Source of the DNA: CAG-103 sp905215475
GTDB lineage: Bacteria > Bacillota > Clostridia > Oscillospirales > Oscillospiraceae
DNA length: 64,000 nt
Assembly (NCBI GenBank): GCA_905215475.1
Contig: CAJMPW010000003.1
Coordinates: forward strand, 179,553-243,552
Reading direction: 5' to 3'
Made by a program: the position numbers and the translations under genes. Positions 22,876 through 31,568 of this stretch are shown here, in pieces; position 1 is the first letter of the stretch, and the number at the start of each line of letters is the position of its first letter. Under the pieces are notes generated by a model that was given only the letters and a program-made list of their open reading frames with translations, was not told where the DNA came from and did no database searches.

Positions 22876-24288
22876 TTAGTTCCAGAAATCCGTTCCGGTG
22901 ATGCCGATGTCGGCAGCGTGGAACTGCGGGTCCTTGCCCTCGCTGCGCTGGCGCATATAGTCCTTGAGCACGGCAACGCCCTTGTTGCCGAGGATCAGGA
23001 TGACGGGGACGTTGATGATGACCATCGTGGCCTGGAGCATATCGGCCGTATCCCACGCGAGACCGGCGCTGACCGTCGCACCGACGAACACGATCAGAGA
23101 CGCAAGCACACGGAACACCGTCATGCCCGCCTTGCTCGGGTCACGCTTGAGGATGTACTTCAGGCAGCCCTCGCAGTAGTAATAGTTGCCGATGAGCGTC
23201 GTGAACGCGAACAGGCACATGGACACGGCGATGAAGATCGGACCGAAGTTGCCGAGCGACTGCTGCACGGACGCCTGCACATAGGCGGCGCCGGCGGCCT
23301 CGGGCGTCGGGACAACGCCCGAGCACAGGCACATGAACGCCGTGGCCGAGCAGATGAGCAGCGTGTCGATGAACACGGACAGCATCTGCACAAGGCCCTG
23401 CTTGGCCGGGTGCGAGACGTCGGCCGTGGCGGCCGCGTTCGGCGCCGAGCCCATACCGGCCTCGTTGGAGTACAGACCGCGCTTGATGCCCCACATGATG
23501 CAAGAGCCGGTGAAGCCGCTGAACGCCGCCTTGAAGTTGAACGCATCGCGGAAGATGTTGGCGATGACGCTCGGGAAGATCCTGATGTTCATGAACACGA
23601 CGACGAGCGACATCACGATATACAGCAGACCCATGACCGGCACGAGCACGCCCGTGACATTGGTCAGGCGCTTGCCGCCGCCGAGCACGCACAGGGCGAA
23701 CAGCACCGCAAGGATCGCACCGATGATGTACGGCGTGCGGCCCTTGACATAGAAGCTGAAGCCGCCGAACGCATCCTGCAGATTGTAGGCCGCGAGCATA
23801 TTAAAGCCCACGACATAGGTCAGGATCAGCACGACCGCGAACACGACGCCGAGCCAGCGCTGATGCAGCGCCTGCTCCATGTAGTACGACGGGCCGCCGT
23901 AGCTGCTGCCGTCCGCATCGCGTTTTTTGTAGACCTGCGCGAGCGCAGACTCGATGAACGCACTCGCACCGCCGACCAGCGCCACGACCCACATCCAGAA
24001 CACGGCGCCGAAGCCGCCGAGGCAGATGGCCGTGGACACGCCGACGATGTTGCCCGTGCCGACGCGCGACGCCGTGGACACCATGAGCGCACCGAAGGAC
24101 GAAATGCTGCCCTTCTCTTTCGGCTTTTCCTTGACAACGCGGATCGACTCACCGAACAGCCGGAACTGGATCAGCCCGGTACGGATCGTGAAATACAGAC
24201 CCGCGGCGAGCAGAAACAGAGGCACGATGTACGGCCGGTACAAAAAACCGCCGATCGCATTGACAACTCTGTCAATTGATTCAATCAT
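22876..24288 (-). CDS. AGCS family sodium:alanine symporter
   Basis: The 470-residue protein has 10-11 hydrophobic segments and AGCS motifs. Near residue 76 is GTGNIVGVSTAI, and near residue 275 is GIKRGLYSNEAGMGSAPNAAA. The family imports alanine or glycine with Na+ or H+. It stands alone with its own promoter. Substrate specificity cannot be told from the sequence. Confidence 0.94.
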   Translation of the reverse strand: MIESIDRVVNAIGGFLYRPYIVPLFLLAAGLYFTIRTGLIQFRLFGESIRVVKEKPKEKGSISSFGALMVSTASRVGTGNIVGVSTAICLGGFGAVFWMWVVALVGGASAFIESALAQVYKKRDADGSSYGGPSYYMEQALHQRWLGVVFAVVLILTYVVGFNMLAAYNLQDAFGGFSFYVKGRTPYIIGAILAVLFALCVLGGGKRLTNVTGVLVPVMGLLYIVMSLVVVFMNIRIFPSVIANIFRDAFNFKAAFSGFTGSCIMWGIKRGLYSNEAGMGSAPNAAATADVSHPAKQGLVQMLSVFIDTLLICSATAFMCLCSGVVPTPEAAGAAYVQASVQQSLGNFGPIFIAVSMCLFAFTTLIGNYYYCEGCLKYILKRDPSKAGMTVFRVLASLIVFVGATVSAGLAWDTADMLQATMVIINVPVILILGNKGVAVLKDYMRQRSEGKDPQFHAADIGITGTDFWN

Positions 24289-24343
24289 GTTTTGTCTCCT
24301 CTACAGTTTTCTTTTTCTCTGCGTGCTAAGGCACGCAAAAAAC

Positions 24344-24372
24344 AGTATACAAAAGATTTGATAAAAAAGCAA
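24344..24372 (-). promoter_or_regulatory. Promoter of the AGCS symporter gene
   Basis: On the minus strand TTGCTT (24367-24372) and TATACT (24344-24349) are 17 bases apart. A small hairpin TGCGTGC/GCACGCA (24320-24337) lies just downstream in the leader. Confidence 0.68.
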
Positions 24373-24406
24373 CCATGATTCGGCAATTTGCACTGTGTGC
24401 GTGCTC

Positions 24407-24435
24407 TTGCAAGCGCGCACCTTTCGGAGTAAGAT
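24407..24435 (+). promoter_or_regulatory. Promoter of the DUF2461 operon
   Basis: TTGCAA (24407-24412) and TAAGAT (24430-24435) are 17 bases apart, 36 bases before the start codon. Confidence 0.65.
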
Positions 24436-24471
24436 GAGGGTACTTTCAAGGCATGACAAGGAGCAACGCAT

Positions 24472-25140
24472 ATGTTCACTGGCTTTTCCGACGCAACGAT
24501 CGACTTTCTCTGGGAGCTGCGCTTTCACAACGAGCGCCCGTGGTTTCTGGAGCATAAGCAGGTCTTTGTCGACACGCTCGACCGCCCGATGAAGGCGCTG
24601 GCCGCCGACGTGACCGCCGCGCTCGAGCAGGCATACCCACAGCGGAAGTGGTATCTGCACGTGGCGCGCATCTACCGCGATGCGCGGCGGCTGCACGGCA
24701 ATGGACCGTATAAGGAAAACCTCTGGTTCACGCTGCGCTGCGACAGCAGCCGCGGTCCGGAGATCCCGGCGTTTTACTTTGAGATCACCCCGCACAACTA
24801 CAGCTACGGCATGGGCTTTTACTGGGCGAAGGCGAACACGATGGCGTGCTTTCGCCGCGCGGTCGACGCAGACCCCTTGCCGCTGACGGTGCTGGCGGAG
24901 CGCCTGAACGCGCAGGACACCTTCGCGCTCGCCGGGCAGGACTACGTCCGGCCGAAGGGCGACCCCGGAGCGCTGCTCTCCCCATGGTACAATAAGCGCG
25001 TGCTTGATCTCTCGTGCGTGCGCGCGCACGACGACCTGCTCTTCTCCCCCGCGCTGACGGACGAGCTCGTGCGCGGCTTCGGCTTCCTGCTGCCGTACTA
25101 CGACTATCTTGAGGGCGTGATCCGGAGGGAGGACGCATGA
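24472..25140 (+). CDS. DUF2461 family protein
   Basis: The 222-residue protein matches the DUF2461 pattern: an N-terminal FLWELRFHNERPWFLEHK, ARIYRDARR and a later PHNYSYGMGFYWA. The family is widespread and has no known function; some members are annotated TIGR02453. No signal peptide or membrane segment is seen. Its stop overlaps the start of the dipeptidase gene, so the two are translationally coupled. Any functional link with the dipeptidase is unproven. Confidence 0.88.
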   Translation: MFTGFSDATIDFLWELRFHNERPWFLEHKQVFVDTLDRPMKALAADVTAALEQAYPQRKWYLHVARIYRDARRLHGNGPYKENLWFTLRCDSSRGPEIPAFYFEITPHNYSYGMGFYWAKANTMACFRRAVDADPLPLTVLAERLNAQDTFALAGQDYVRPKGDPGALLSPWYNKRVLDLSCVRAHDDLLFSPALTDELVRGFGFLLPYYDYLEGVIRREDA

Positions 25141-26060
25141 TGCGCAGCTTTGACGGACACTGTGACACGCTCGCGCGCTGCCTTGCGTGCGGCGGCGAGC
25201 TGCGGCAAAACGCCGGTCATGTTGACCTCACGCGCTGCGCGGCGCTTGGGCAGCACGCGCAGATCTTCGCCATTTTTGCCGACAGCGCGCAGGAACGAGT
25301 GCCGCTGTACACCATCGCGCAGCAGCAGCACGCGCTGCTCGAGCGCGAATGTGCGCGCAATGCCGATCTCGTGCGCCGCTGCCGCACGGCGCGGGACGTG
25401 CGCGCGGCATGGGCGGCCGGGAAAACGGCTGCGCTGCTCGGCATCGAGGGGGCGGAGCTGCTCGACTGCGACCCGAACAGGCTGGATGAAGCTGCGGCGT
25501 GGGAGTGCGTGTATGTGACGCTGACATGGAACCACGCAAACGCCCTCGCAGGCTCGCACTGCGACGCGCCCACGCAGGGGCTCACGGCGCAGGGGCGCGA
25601 CTTTGTGCGCGCGCTGTATGCCCACCGGATCCTGCCGGATATATCGCACCTGTCGGAGGCGGCAGCGTGGGATGTGGTGCGTCTCGGGCTCGGTCCCGTG
25701 ATCGCCTCGCACGCGAACAGCCGCAGCGTCTGCGCGCACACGCGCAACCTCTCTGACGACCTCTTTTGCGCCATCCGCGACAGCGGCGGCGTGGTCGGGC
25801 TCAACCTCTACACGGCGTTTCTCGGCGGCACGGACACGGACGCCGTCGTGCGCCACATGGAGCACCTGCTCGACCTCGGCGGCACAGAAACCCTCGCGCT
25901 CGGCGGCGATCTCGACGGGTGCGACACGCTCGGCGGCGGCGTCACCGGCATTCAGGATTACCCGAAGCTCTACGCGGCGCTCGCAGCGCGCGGCTATGAC
26001 GTGCCGCTGCTCAACGCGCTCTTTGCGGGCAACTGGCTGCGCGTGCTGCCAAAAGAATAA
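25137..26060 (+). CDS. Membrane dipeptidase (peptidase M19, renal dipeptidase-like)
   Basis: The 307-residue TIM-barrel metallopeptidase has FDGHCDT at the N-terminus (metal His and Asp), EGAELL (metal Glu), DISHLSEAAAWDV, SHANSRSV and GGDLDG. These are the conserved M19 motifs for the two-zinc centre. M19 enzymes cut dipeptides, including ones with a D-residue. There is no signal peptide, so it is cytoplasmic. It overlaps the DUF2461 gene by four bases. Confidence 0.93.
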   Translation: MMRSFDGHCDTLARCLACGGELRQNAGHVDLTRCAALGQHAQIFAIFADSAQERVPLYTIAQQQHALLERECARNADLVRRCRTARDVRAAWAAGKTAALLGIEGAELLDCDPNRLDEAAAWECVYVTLTWNHANALAGSHCDAPTQGLTAQGRDFVRALYAHRILPDISHLSEAAAWDVVRLGLGPVIASHANSRSVCAHTRNLSDDLFCAIRDSGGVVGLNLYTAFLGGTDTDAVVRHMEHLLDLGGTETLALGGDLDGCDTLGGGVTGIQDYPKLYAALAARGYDVPLLNALFAGNWLRVLPKE

Positions 26061-26111
26061 AAAACAGCCGCTCGCAGCGCGCAGCGGCAGATCAACATGG
26101 AGTGTATCAGC

Positions 26112-26648
26112 ATGGAAAACTTCAAGCAAGAGGCTTACAACGTCTTTGAGCTCTTCGACCGGCAGTGGGCGCTCGTGACAGCCGGCTCAATCGAGCACTA
26201 CAACAGCTGCACGGTCGGCTGGGGCAGTCTGGGCAATCTCTGGGGACCGACCGGCAGAAGCCGGCCGGCCGTCACGGTCTACGTGCACCCGGCGCGCTAC
26301 ACCTGCGAATTCTTAGAGCGCGGCGACACGTTCACCGTCAGCTTCTACCCGCCGGAATACAGGCGTGCGCTGGGCTACATCGGCTCGCACTCCGGCAGAG
26401 ACGGCGACAAGGCCGCCGCAGCCGGACTCACGCCGGTGGCCTTTGGGCAGGGCGTGACCTACGCGGAGGCGAACCTGACCTTCCTGTGCAAAAAGCTCTA
26501 CCAGCACCAGTTCACGACGGAGGATCTCGCGCCGGAGGTGCAGGCATACTACGCCTCGATGCCGCAGGTCTACCCCGACTTTCACGGCGGCTGGCAGCCG
26601 CACATCGCGTTTGTGGGCGAGATCATCGACGTGATCGACAAGCGCTGA
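26112..26648 (+). CDS. Flavin reductase-like domain protein
   Basis: The 178-residue protein is an FMN-binding split-barrel of the flavin reductase type. It has ALVTAGSIEHYNSCTVGWGSLGNLW, YVHPARYT and the later FTVSFYPPEY. The family reduces flavin with NAD(P)H or binds FMN in electron transfer. The ATG at 26112 is preferred because GGAG lies 9 bases before it. It follows the dipeptidase gene by 51 bases and ends at a strong terminator. Confidence 0.87.
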   Translation: MENFKQEAYNVFELFDRQWALVTAGSIEHYNSCTVGWGSLGNLWGPTGRSRPAVTVYVHPARYTCEFLERGDTFTVSFYPPEYRRALGYIGSHSGRDGDKAAAAGLTPVAFGQGVTYAEANLTFLCKKLYQHQFTTEDLAPEVQAYYASMPQVYPDFHGGWQPHIAFVGEIIDVIDKR

Positions 26649-26660
26649 GCGCAAAACAAG

Positions 26661-26698
26661 AAAACGACGTGACCAAGACGGTCACGTCGTTTTTTTGC
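26661..26698. terminator. Bidirectional intrinsic terminator
   Basis: A 14-bp stem (26661-26674 with 26680-26693) is followed by TTTTTTT, between convergent genes. Confidence 0.92.
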
Positions 26699-26711
26699 AA
26701 TATCGGGGAAC

Positions 26712-28691
26712 TTACGCAAGCGGTTTGAAATCGGACTTCGGGTGGTGGCACAGCGGGCAGATGAAGTCGTCCGGCATATCCGCGCCGTCGTACACATAGC
26801 CGCAGACGGTGCACACGAAGCCGACGCGCTTTTCCGCGGGCTTGGCCTCGTGCTTGACGAAGTCAGACGCCGGGTGCTTGCACAGCGGGCAGATGAAATC
26901 GGCCGGGAGCGTCTCGCCCTCGTACACATAGCCGCACACGGAGCAGACCCAGGTCGCCTGCTCGGCGGGCGCGAGCTTCGGCGGGGCGGGCTTGATGTGG
27001 CTGCGGTAGTAGTCATAGGTCACGGTCTCATCGTCGCTGAAGAGCTTGGACTCCGTGATCTCGGCGATGAACAGCCGGTGGCTGCCCTGATCATAGCTCT
27101 CGACGACGCGGCAGGAGAACATGGCGTTCGTGTAGCGGTTGATGTAATACAGACCGTTGTCGCTGCGGGCGCAGTCGCTCCAGTCTGCGAACTTGTCCAC
27201 ATCCGCACCGGACTGGAAGCCGAAATGCTGGAAGAATGCAAACGGCACTTCCTTCGTCAGCAGCGAGAGGTTAAAGACGCCGGTACGCTCGATCATGCCA
27301 CAGGTGTAGTTGGCCTTGATGACCGAGATGGAGATGCGCTCGGGCTTGTTGGCCATCTGGATGGCGGTGTTGATGATGCAGGCGTTGTCCTTGTCACCCT
27401 CGCGGGCGGAGAGCGCAAACAGACCGTACTGGAACTTGAAGAGCGCGGCGGGGTTCTGCTTGCCTTCGTTGACGATCGGGCGCGGCTTCGGCATGGAGGC
27501 CACGAGCGCGTCCGCGATCTCGGCGAGCGCCGCGAGCTGATCGTCCTTGAGCGAGGACTTGATGGTGAGCATCTCGTTGAGGATGGTCACGTCCTTGAGC
27601 TTGGAGAGGATGCCGCGCATGAGCTTGCCGGCGGTCGGCGCCCAGGAGCCGTTTTCGATCAGGGCGATGGTGCGGTTCTGGAGGTTGTGCGCTGCGATGT
27701 CGAGCAGCGCCGTCTCCATGTTGCAGAAGATGCCGGCGTTATACGTCGTGGACGCGAACACGAGGTGGCTGCAGCGGAAGGCCTCGGCCACGACATAGCT
27801 CGGGTGCGTGACGGAGACGTCATACATGGCGATGTTGCGCACGCCGCGCTCGGCCAGCATGGTCGCAAGCACCTGCGCCGCGTTTTCGGTGTGACCGTAG
27901 ACAGAGGAGTAAGCGATGAGCACGCTGCCGTCCTGTTCGGGCGTGTAGGAGCTCCACTTGCTGTACTTATCGACGAACCAACCGATGTTCTTGCGCCAGA
28001 CCGGACCGTGCAGCGGGCAGATCATGCGGATGTCGAGCGTGGCCGCCTTCTTGAGCAGCGCCTGCACCTGCGTGCCGTACTTGCCGACGATGTTCGTATA
28101 GTAGCGGCGGGCATCGGGCAGCCAGTCGTGCTCAAAGTCATACTCATCGGCATAGAGGTTGCCGCTGAGCGCGCCGAACGTGCCGAAGGCGTCGGCGGAA
28201 AAGAGCGTACCGGTCGTGGTGTCAAAGCTGACCATGACCTCCGGCCAGTGCACCATCGGCGCCATGACGTAGGCAAACGTGTGCTTGCCGAAGCAGTAGG
28301 TGTCGCCCTCGGCCATGAGGATGGCGCGGCTGTCGATGTCAAAGGTGAAGTAGTTGCGGATCATGTCGCGGATCTTCGCGTTGCAGATGATCTTCGCATC
28401 GGGATAACGGCGCACGGTCTCCTCGAGCGTCTTGGCGTGGTCAGGCTCCATGTGGTGCACGACGATGTAGTCCAGCGGGCGGTCGCCGAGGACATGGGCG
28501 AGATTTTCAAAGAACTGACCGGCGACGGACTGATCCACCGTGTCGAGCAGGACGGTCTTCTCGTCGAGCAGGACATAGGCGTTGTACGACACGCCGCGCG
28601 GGATGGGATACACGCTCTCAAACAGCGCCAGACGGCGGTCGGACGCACCGACCCAATACAGATCCTCGGTCATTTTCACAGTGCAGTGCAT
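26712..28691 (-). CDS. Multidomain flavodiiron protein fused to flavin reductase and two rubredoxins
   Basis: This 659-residue fusion has four parts. Residues 1-250 are a metallo-beta-lactamase-like di-iron domain with all ligands present: H80-x-E82-x-D84-H85, H148, D167 and H229. Residues 257-400 are a flavodoxin domain (YSSVYGHTENAAQ). Residues 410-565 are a flavin reductase-like domain. Two rubredoxin domains end the protein, with cysteines 583/586/601/604 and 627/630/645/648. Flavodiiron proteins reduce O2 to water or NO to N2O; the fused modules can pass electrons from NAD(P)H without a separate partner. It protects an anaerobe from oxygen. The thioredoxin gene lies 41 bases upstream and is likely co-transcribed. 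Confidence 0.94.
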   Translation of the reverse strand: MHCTVKMTEDLYWVGASDRRLALFESVYPIPRGVSYNAYVLLDEKTVLLDTVDQSVAGQFFENLAHVLGDRPLDYIVVHHMEPDHAKTLEETVRRYPDAKIICNAKIRDMIRNYFTFDIDSRAILMAEGDTYCFGKHTFAYVMAPMVHWPEVMVSFDTTTGTLFSADAFGTFGALSGNLYADEYDFEHDWLPDARRYYTNIVGKYGTQVQALLKKAATLDIRMICPLHGPVWRKNIGWFVDKYSKWSSYTPEQDGSVLIAYSSVYGHTENAAQVLATMLAERGVRNIAMYDVSVTHPSYVVAEAFRCSHLVFASTTYNAGIFCNMETALLDIAAHNLQNRTIALIENGSWAPTAGKLMRGILSKLKDVTILNEMLTIKSSLKDDQLAALAEIADALVASMPKPRPIVNEGKQNPAALFKFQYGLFALSAREGDKDNACIINTAIQMANKPERISISVIKANYTCGMIERTGVFNLSLLTKEVPFAFFQHFGFQSGADVDKFADWSDCARSDNGLYYINRYTNAMFSCRVVESYDQGSHRLFIAEITESKLFSDDETVTYDYYRSHIKPAPPKLAPAEQATWVCSVCGYVYEGETLPADFICPLCKHPASDFVKHEAKPAEKRVGFVCTVCGYVYDGADMPDDFICPLCHHPKSDFKPLA

Positions 28692-28732
28692 ACGTTGTCT
28701 CCTCCTTCGAATGTTTCTGGTTTTCCCCGGTC

Positions 28733-29035
28733 TCAGCCGAGGATGCTGAGCAGTTCTTCCTTCGGCGTCACGCCGACCTTAACGGCCGTGGCCTGACCGT
28801 CGCGGAAGACCATGAGCGTCGGGATGCTCATGATGCGGTACTGGTCGGCAAGCTCTCGCTGCTCATCGACGTTGATCTTGCCGAATTTGTATTCCGGATG
28901 CTCGGCGGCGAGCTCCTCGACCACGGGCGCCATCATGCGGCAGGGACCGCACCACGTCGCCCAGAAATCCACAAGCACGGGTCTGTCAGACTGCAGGACC
29001 TCCTGCGCAAAATTTTCTTTCGTGAGTGTCAGCAT
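28733..29035 (-). CDS. trxA: Thioredoxin
   Basis: The 100-residue protein is a complete thioredoxin with the active site WCGPC (residues 28-32), the buried Asp in LVDFWA and the cis-Pro in SIPTLMVF. It reduces disulfides. It lies upstream of the flavodiiron gene in the same direction, which fits a joint oxidative-stress role. AAAGGAAG precedes the start. Confidence 0.95.
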   Translation of the reverse strand: MLTLTKENFAQEVLQSDRPVLVDFWATWCGPCRMMAPVVEELAAEHPEYKFGKINVDEQRELADQYRIMSIPTLMVFRDGQATAVKVGVTPKEELLSILG

Positions 29036-29116
29036 AGGGATCTTCCTTTCCGAATCGGTATTTTGGATTTGTTGATTGGATTTTAACAGATTTTACACCT
29101 GCGTTCTGTGGCAAAG

Positions 29117-29788
29117 TCACATTCCGGCGAGACTGCGCAGCTTCTGCGCGTCCGTGACCGTGACCGTGCCGCGGCCGAGCGACACAACGCCGTCACCGGC
29201 AAAGTGGCGCAGCATCCGCGTGACCGTCTCGCGCACGGCGCCGGTATCGCGCGCGATCTGTTCATGCGTGGCGCGCACAGGGGCGCGGGCGTGATCGGAT
29301 TCGTCCCAGAGGTACTGCGCAAGGCGCTTATCAAAGCTCGTGAACAGCAGCTGCTGCATCGCCCACATGACGTCGGAAAAGCGCTCGGTGGCAAGCCGGT
29401 ACATGCAGCACTCGACATAGATATTCTCCGCCGCGAGCTGCTGGAACACGTGTGCGCCGAGGATCAGCAGCTCCGTCGGCGCATCGGCCACGAGCTGCAC
29501 CTCAAACGTGATCTGCCGGATGACGCACGCCGCCGCAAGCACGCAGGCATCCCCGTCCGTGAGGCGGTAGAGCGTGATCTCACGCCCGTCGTCCGAGAGC
29601 ATACACGCACGCAGACGGCCGCTCTGCACCCGGATCATGCCGAGGCACTGCCCGTCGCACCCGTGCACGAGTGCACCGCGCTCATACTGTGTCAGCCGTG
29701 CACCGCGGCGCGCGAGCTCACGCTGCGGCTCGGTCAGGTTCGGCCAGAATGGCAGCTCGGCCAAGGCCGCCCGCAAACGATCGTTCAT
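29117..29788 (-). CDS. Crp/Fnr family transcriptional regulator
   Basis: The 223-residue protein has a cyclic-nucleotide-binding-like beta-roll (residues 15-120, with GREITLYRLTDGDACVLAAAC) and a C-terminal winged helix with THEQIARDTGAVRETVTRMLR, the Crp/Fnr recognition helix. It lacks the spaced N-terminal cysteines of Fnr, so it is probably not an Fe-S sensor. It lies 81 bases upstream of thioredoxin and the flavodiiron protein and may control them. A GGGGG-rich site precedes the start at 29788. Confidence 0.9.
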   Translation of the reverse strand: MNDRLRAALAELPFWPNLTEPQRELARRGARLTQYERGALVHGCDGQCLGMIRVQSGRLRACMLSDDGREITLYRLTDGDACVLAAACVIRQITFEVQLVADAPTELLILGAHVFQQLAAENIYVECCMYRLATERFSDVMWAMQQLLFTSFDKRLAQYLWDESDHARAPVRATHEQIARDTGAVRETVTRMLRHFAGDGVVSLGRGTVTVTDAQKLRSLAGM

Positions 29789-29928
29789 CGCGCCACCCCC
29801 ATCGCCGCCGCACGCGCGGCAGCGTTCCTTTTTTTTTAGCATAGCACAAATCCGCCGCCGATGGAATCCCCAGTCGGCTAAAAATGGGTACACCGCTGCA
29901 ATTTTTCCGTGCGCGGCGCGACAACACG

Positions 29929-29957
29929 TTGACAAACCGCCCCGCGAACGCTACGAT
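29929..29957 (+). promoter_or_regulatory. Promoter of the PP2C phosphatase gene
   Basis: TTGACA (29929-29934) and TACGAT (29952-29957) are 17 bases apart. Confidence 0.7.
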
Positions 29958-29990
29958 AGCGGCAGAGGATCAGCATGGGAGGAATGCAGG

Positions 29991-31178
29991 ATGCGTGTGC
30001 TGTGTTACGCGCAGACAAACATCGGCTCCGGCCGGGACAATAACGAGGACAACTACTACTGCAACGGGACGTTCAAGCGCGACGCCGCCGTCCCCGTGGC
30101 CGAGGCAGCCGCCGAGCAGGAGAGCAAGCGGCTGATCTATGGCGTGTTCGACGGCATGGGCGGCGAGGCAAACGGCGAGCAGGCAGCGCTTTTGTGCGCG
30201 CAGACGCTGCACCAATGCAGCAGTGACAGGCCGTTTGACGCGCTTGATTTCTTCCGGCGCGCAAACATCGCCGTGTGCGACATGATCGCCGACAGCGGTC
30301 AGGTCGGCGGCTCGACCGCCGCGACCGTGCACCTGAGCGGAAACCACGCCTATTGCTGCAACGTCGGCGACAGCCGCATCTATCTGCAGCGCGGCGGCGC
30401 ACTGCAGCGCATCTCGCGCGACCACACCAAGTATCAGGAGCGGCTCGATGGCGGCGCCGCCGTCGGCGACGCGGCCGACAGTCCGGACCGCCATGTGCTC
30501 ACGCAGTATCTGGGTATGCTCGGCTCGCGCCAGCGGCTCATGCCGTACTTTGCAGCCGGTGTGCCGCTTGCCGTCGGCGACCGGCTGCTGCTGTGCACCG
30601 ACGGACTGACCGGAAAGCTCAGCGACAACCGCCTGCAGGCGGCGCTCGGCGCGGATATGCCGCTGCCGGAGCTGGGGCAGGCGCTCATCACGCAGGCGCT
30701 CGACGCCGGAGCGGGCGACAACATCACGCTCGTGCTCATCGAGGTCACGGCACTCGACCCCGAGACCACCGTCCCCCTGCCGCAGCCGCCGGGCGAGGAG
30801 CTGTCGCAGACGCGGCGGTTTGAGGTCTCGGCCGAGCGCATTGCCGAGCAGGAGACGCAGCGCAAAAAGCAGGCGCACGCGCGCCGCCGCGAATGGGTGC
30901 TCACCATCGCCGTGATTCTGGCGGTGCTCTGTGCCGTAGTCGCCGCGCTGTGGATCGCAGTCGGCAGCATCCCGCGCAAGCCCCCCGCTCCTGCGCCCAC
31001 ACCGGTGCAGACGGTCACGCCCACGCCGAGACCCACGCCGAACGCCCCGCCGCAGGTGATCCTGCCCCCGATGCCGACGCCGGATCTCGAGCCGGAGCTC
31101 ACGCCCGAGCCGAGCGCAGAGCCGACGCCCACACCGCCGCCGGAGACGACGCGCGCACCCGAGCAGTTACCCGGTTGA
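29991..31178 (+). CDS. PP2C-type Ser/Thr phosphatase with membrane anchor and proline-rich tail
   Basis: The 395-residue protein has a PP2C phosphatase domain (residues 1-250) with metal-binding RDNNED, DGMGGEANGE, GDSRIYL, TDGLTGKL and GDNITLVL. After a charged linker, one membrane helix lies near residues 302-325, then a 70-residue extracellular tail rich in TP and EP repeats. Such phosphatases oppose PASTA-type Ser/Thr kinases at the envelope, but no kinase is in the window. GGAGG lies 8 bases before the ATG. Confidence 0.93.
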   Translation: MRVLCYAQTNIGSGRDNNEDNYYCNGTFKRDAAVPVAEAAAEQESKRLIYGVFDGMGGEANGEQAALLCAQTLHQCSSDRPFDALDFFRRANIAVCDMIADSGQVGGSTAATVHLSGNHAYCCNVGDSRIYLQRGGALQRISRDHTKYQERLDGGAAVGDAADSPDRHVLTQYLGMLGSRQRLMPYFAAGVPLAVGDRLLLCTDGLTGKLSDNRLQAALGADMPLPELGQALITQALDAGAGDNITLVLIEVTALDPETTVPLPQPPGEELSQTRRFEVSAERIAEQETQRKKQAHARRREWVLTIAVILAVLCAVVAALWIAVGSIPRKPPAPAPTPVQTVTPTPRPTPNAPPQVILPPMPTPDLEPELTPEPSAEPTPTPPPETTRAPEQLPG

Positions 31179-31203
31179 CGCGCGGCGGCGCAATGCGTAT
31201 AAT
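31175..31203 (+). promoter_or_regulatory. Consensus promoter overlapping the PP2C stop codon
   Basis: TTGACG (31175-31180) and TATAAT (31198-31203) are 17 bases apart. The TGA stop of the PP2C gene lies within the -35 box. Confidence 0.82.
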
Positions 31204-31250
31204 AGCCTGTGAAAGATTCGACACCTTTCGAAGATGAGGAGGAACACCGG

Positions 31251-31505
31251 ATGCGCACACACAACGCCCTGCAGCCCCGCACGCCGGAGCAGGCAGCCCA
31301 CAGCATCGGCCGCAGCGACGGAAAGCGGTTTTTGAAGCTCTACCGCAGCTATCTGCACGGCTCGCTTGCCGCCATGGCAGAGCCGGCCTATGAAGGCACG
31401 GTCGCGCGCGAGGACGACTGGCGGCTGACCGCCGCGCTCGCACTCGCGCCGATGACGCTCGCGTTCGCATATCTGATCGTGATGCTGTTTTTCGTCTTTC
31501 TGTGA
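31251..31505 (+). CDS. Small single-helix membrane protein
   Basis: The 84-residue protein has a basic N-terminal half (KRFLKLYRSYLHGS) and one C-terminal membrane helix (APMTLAFAYLIVMLFFVFL) that ends the protein. Its family is not recognised. AGGAGGAA lies 7 bases before the ATG, and the promoter at 31175-31203 is excellent, so it is a real, probably well expressed gene. Confidence 0.7.
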   Translation: MRTHNALQPRTPEQAAHSIGRSDGKRFLKLYRSYLHGSLAAMAEPAYEGTVAREDDWRLTAALALAPMTLAFAYLIVMLFFVFL

Positions 31506-31518
31506 CCCATACTACAAC

Positions 31519-31550
31519 AGCCCCGCTGCCGGTTTCCCGGCAGCGGGGCT
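31519..31550. terminator. Hairpin terminator
   Basis: A 14-bp GC-rich stem (31519-31532 with 31537-31550) lies between convergent genes; the T run on the plus side is short. Confidence 0.75.
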
Positions 31551-31568
31551 GCTTTATATTCACTATAT

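Noticed and set aside
22918..24279. A 453-codon open frame opposite the AGCS symporter
   Set aside because: Very polar and Arg/His-rich translation that mirrors a clear membrane transporter.
26742..28796. A 684-codon open frame on the strand opposite the flavodiiron gene
   Set aside because: It is the mirror of a high-GC coding gene with full motifs on the other strand; its translation has no recognisable motifs and no ribosome-binding site.
29036..29116. An Fnr-type box before thioredoxin
   Set aside because: Only partial TTGAT-like half-sites are seen and no symmetric TTGAT-N4-ATCAA site.
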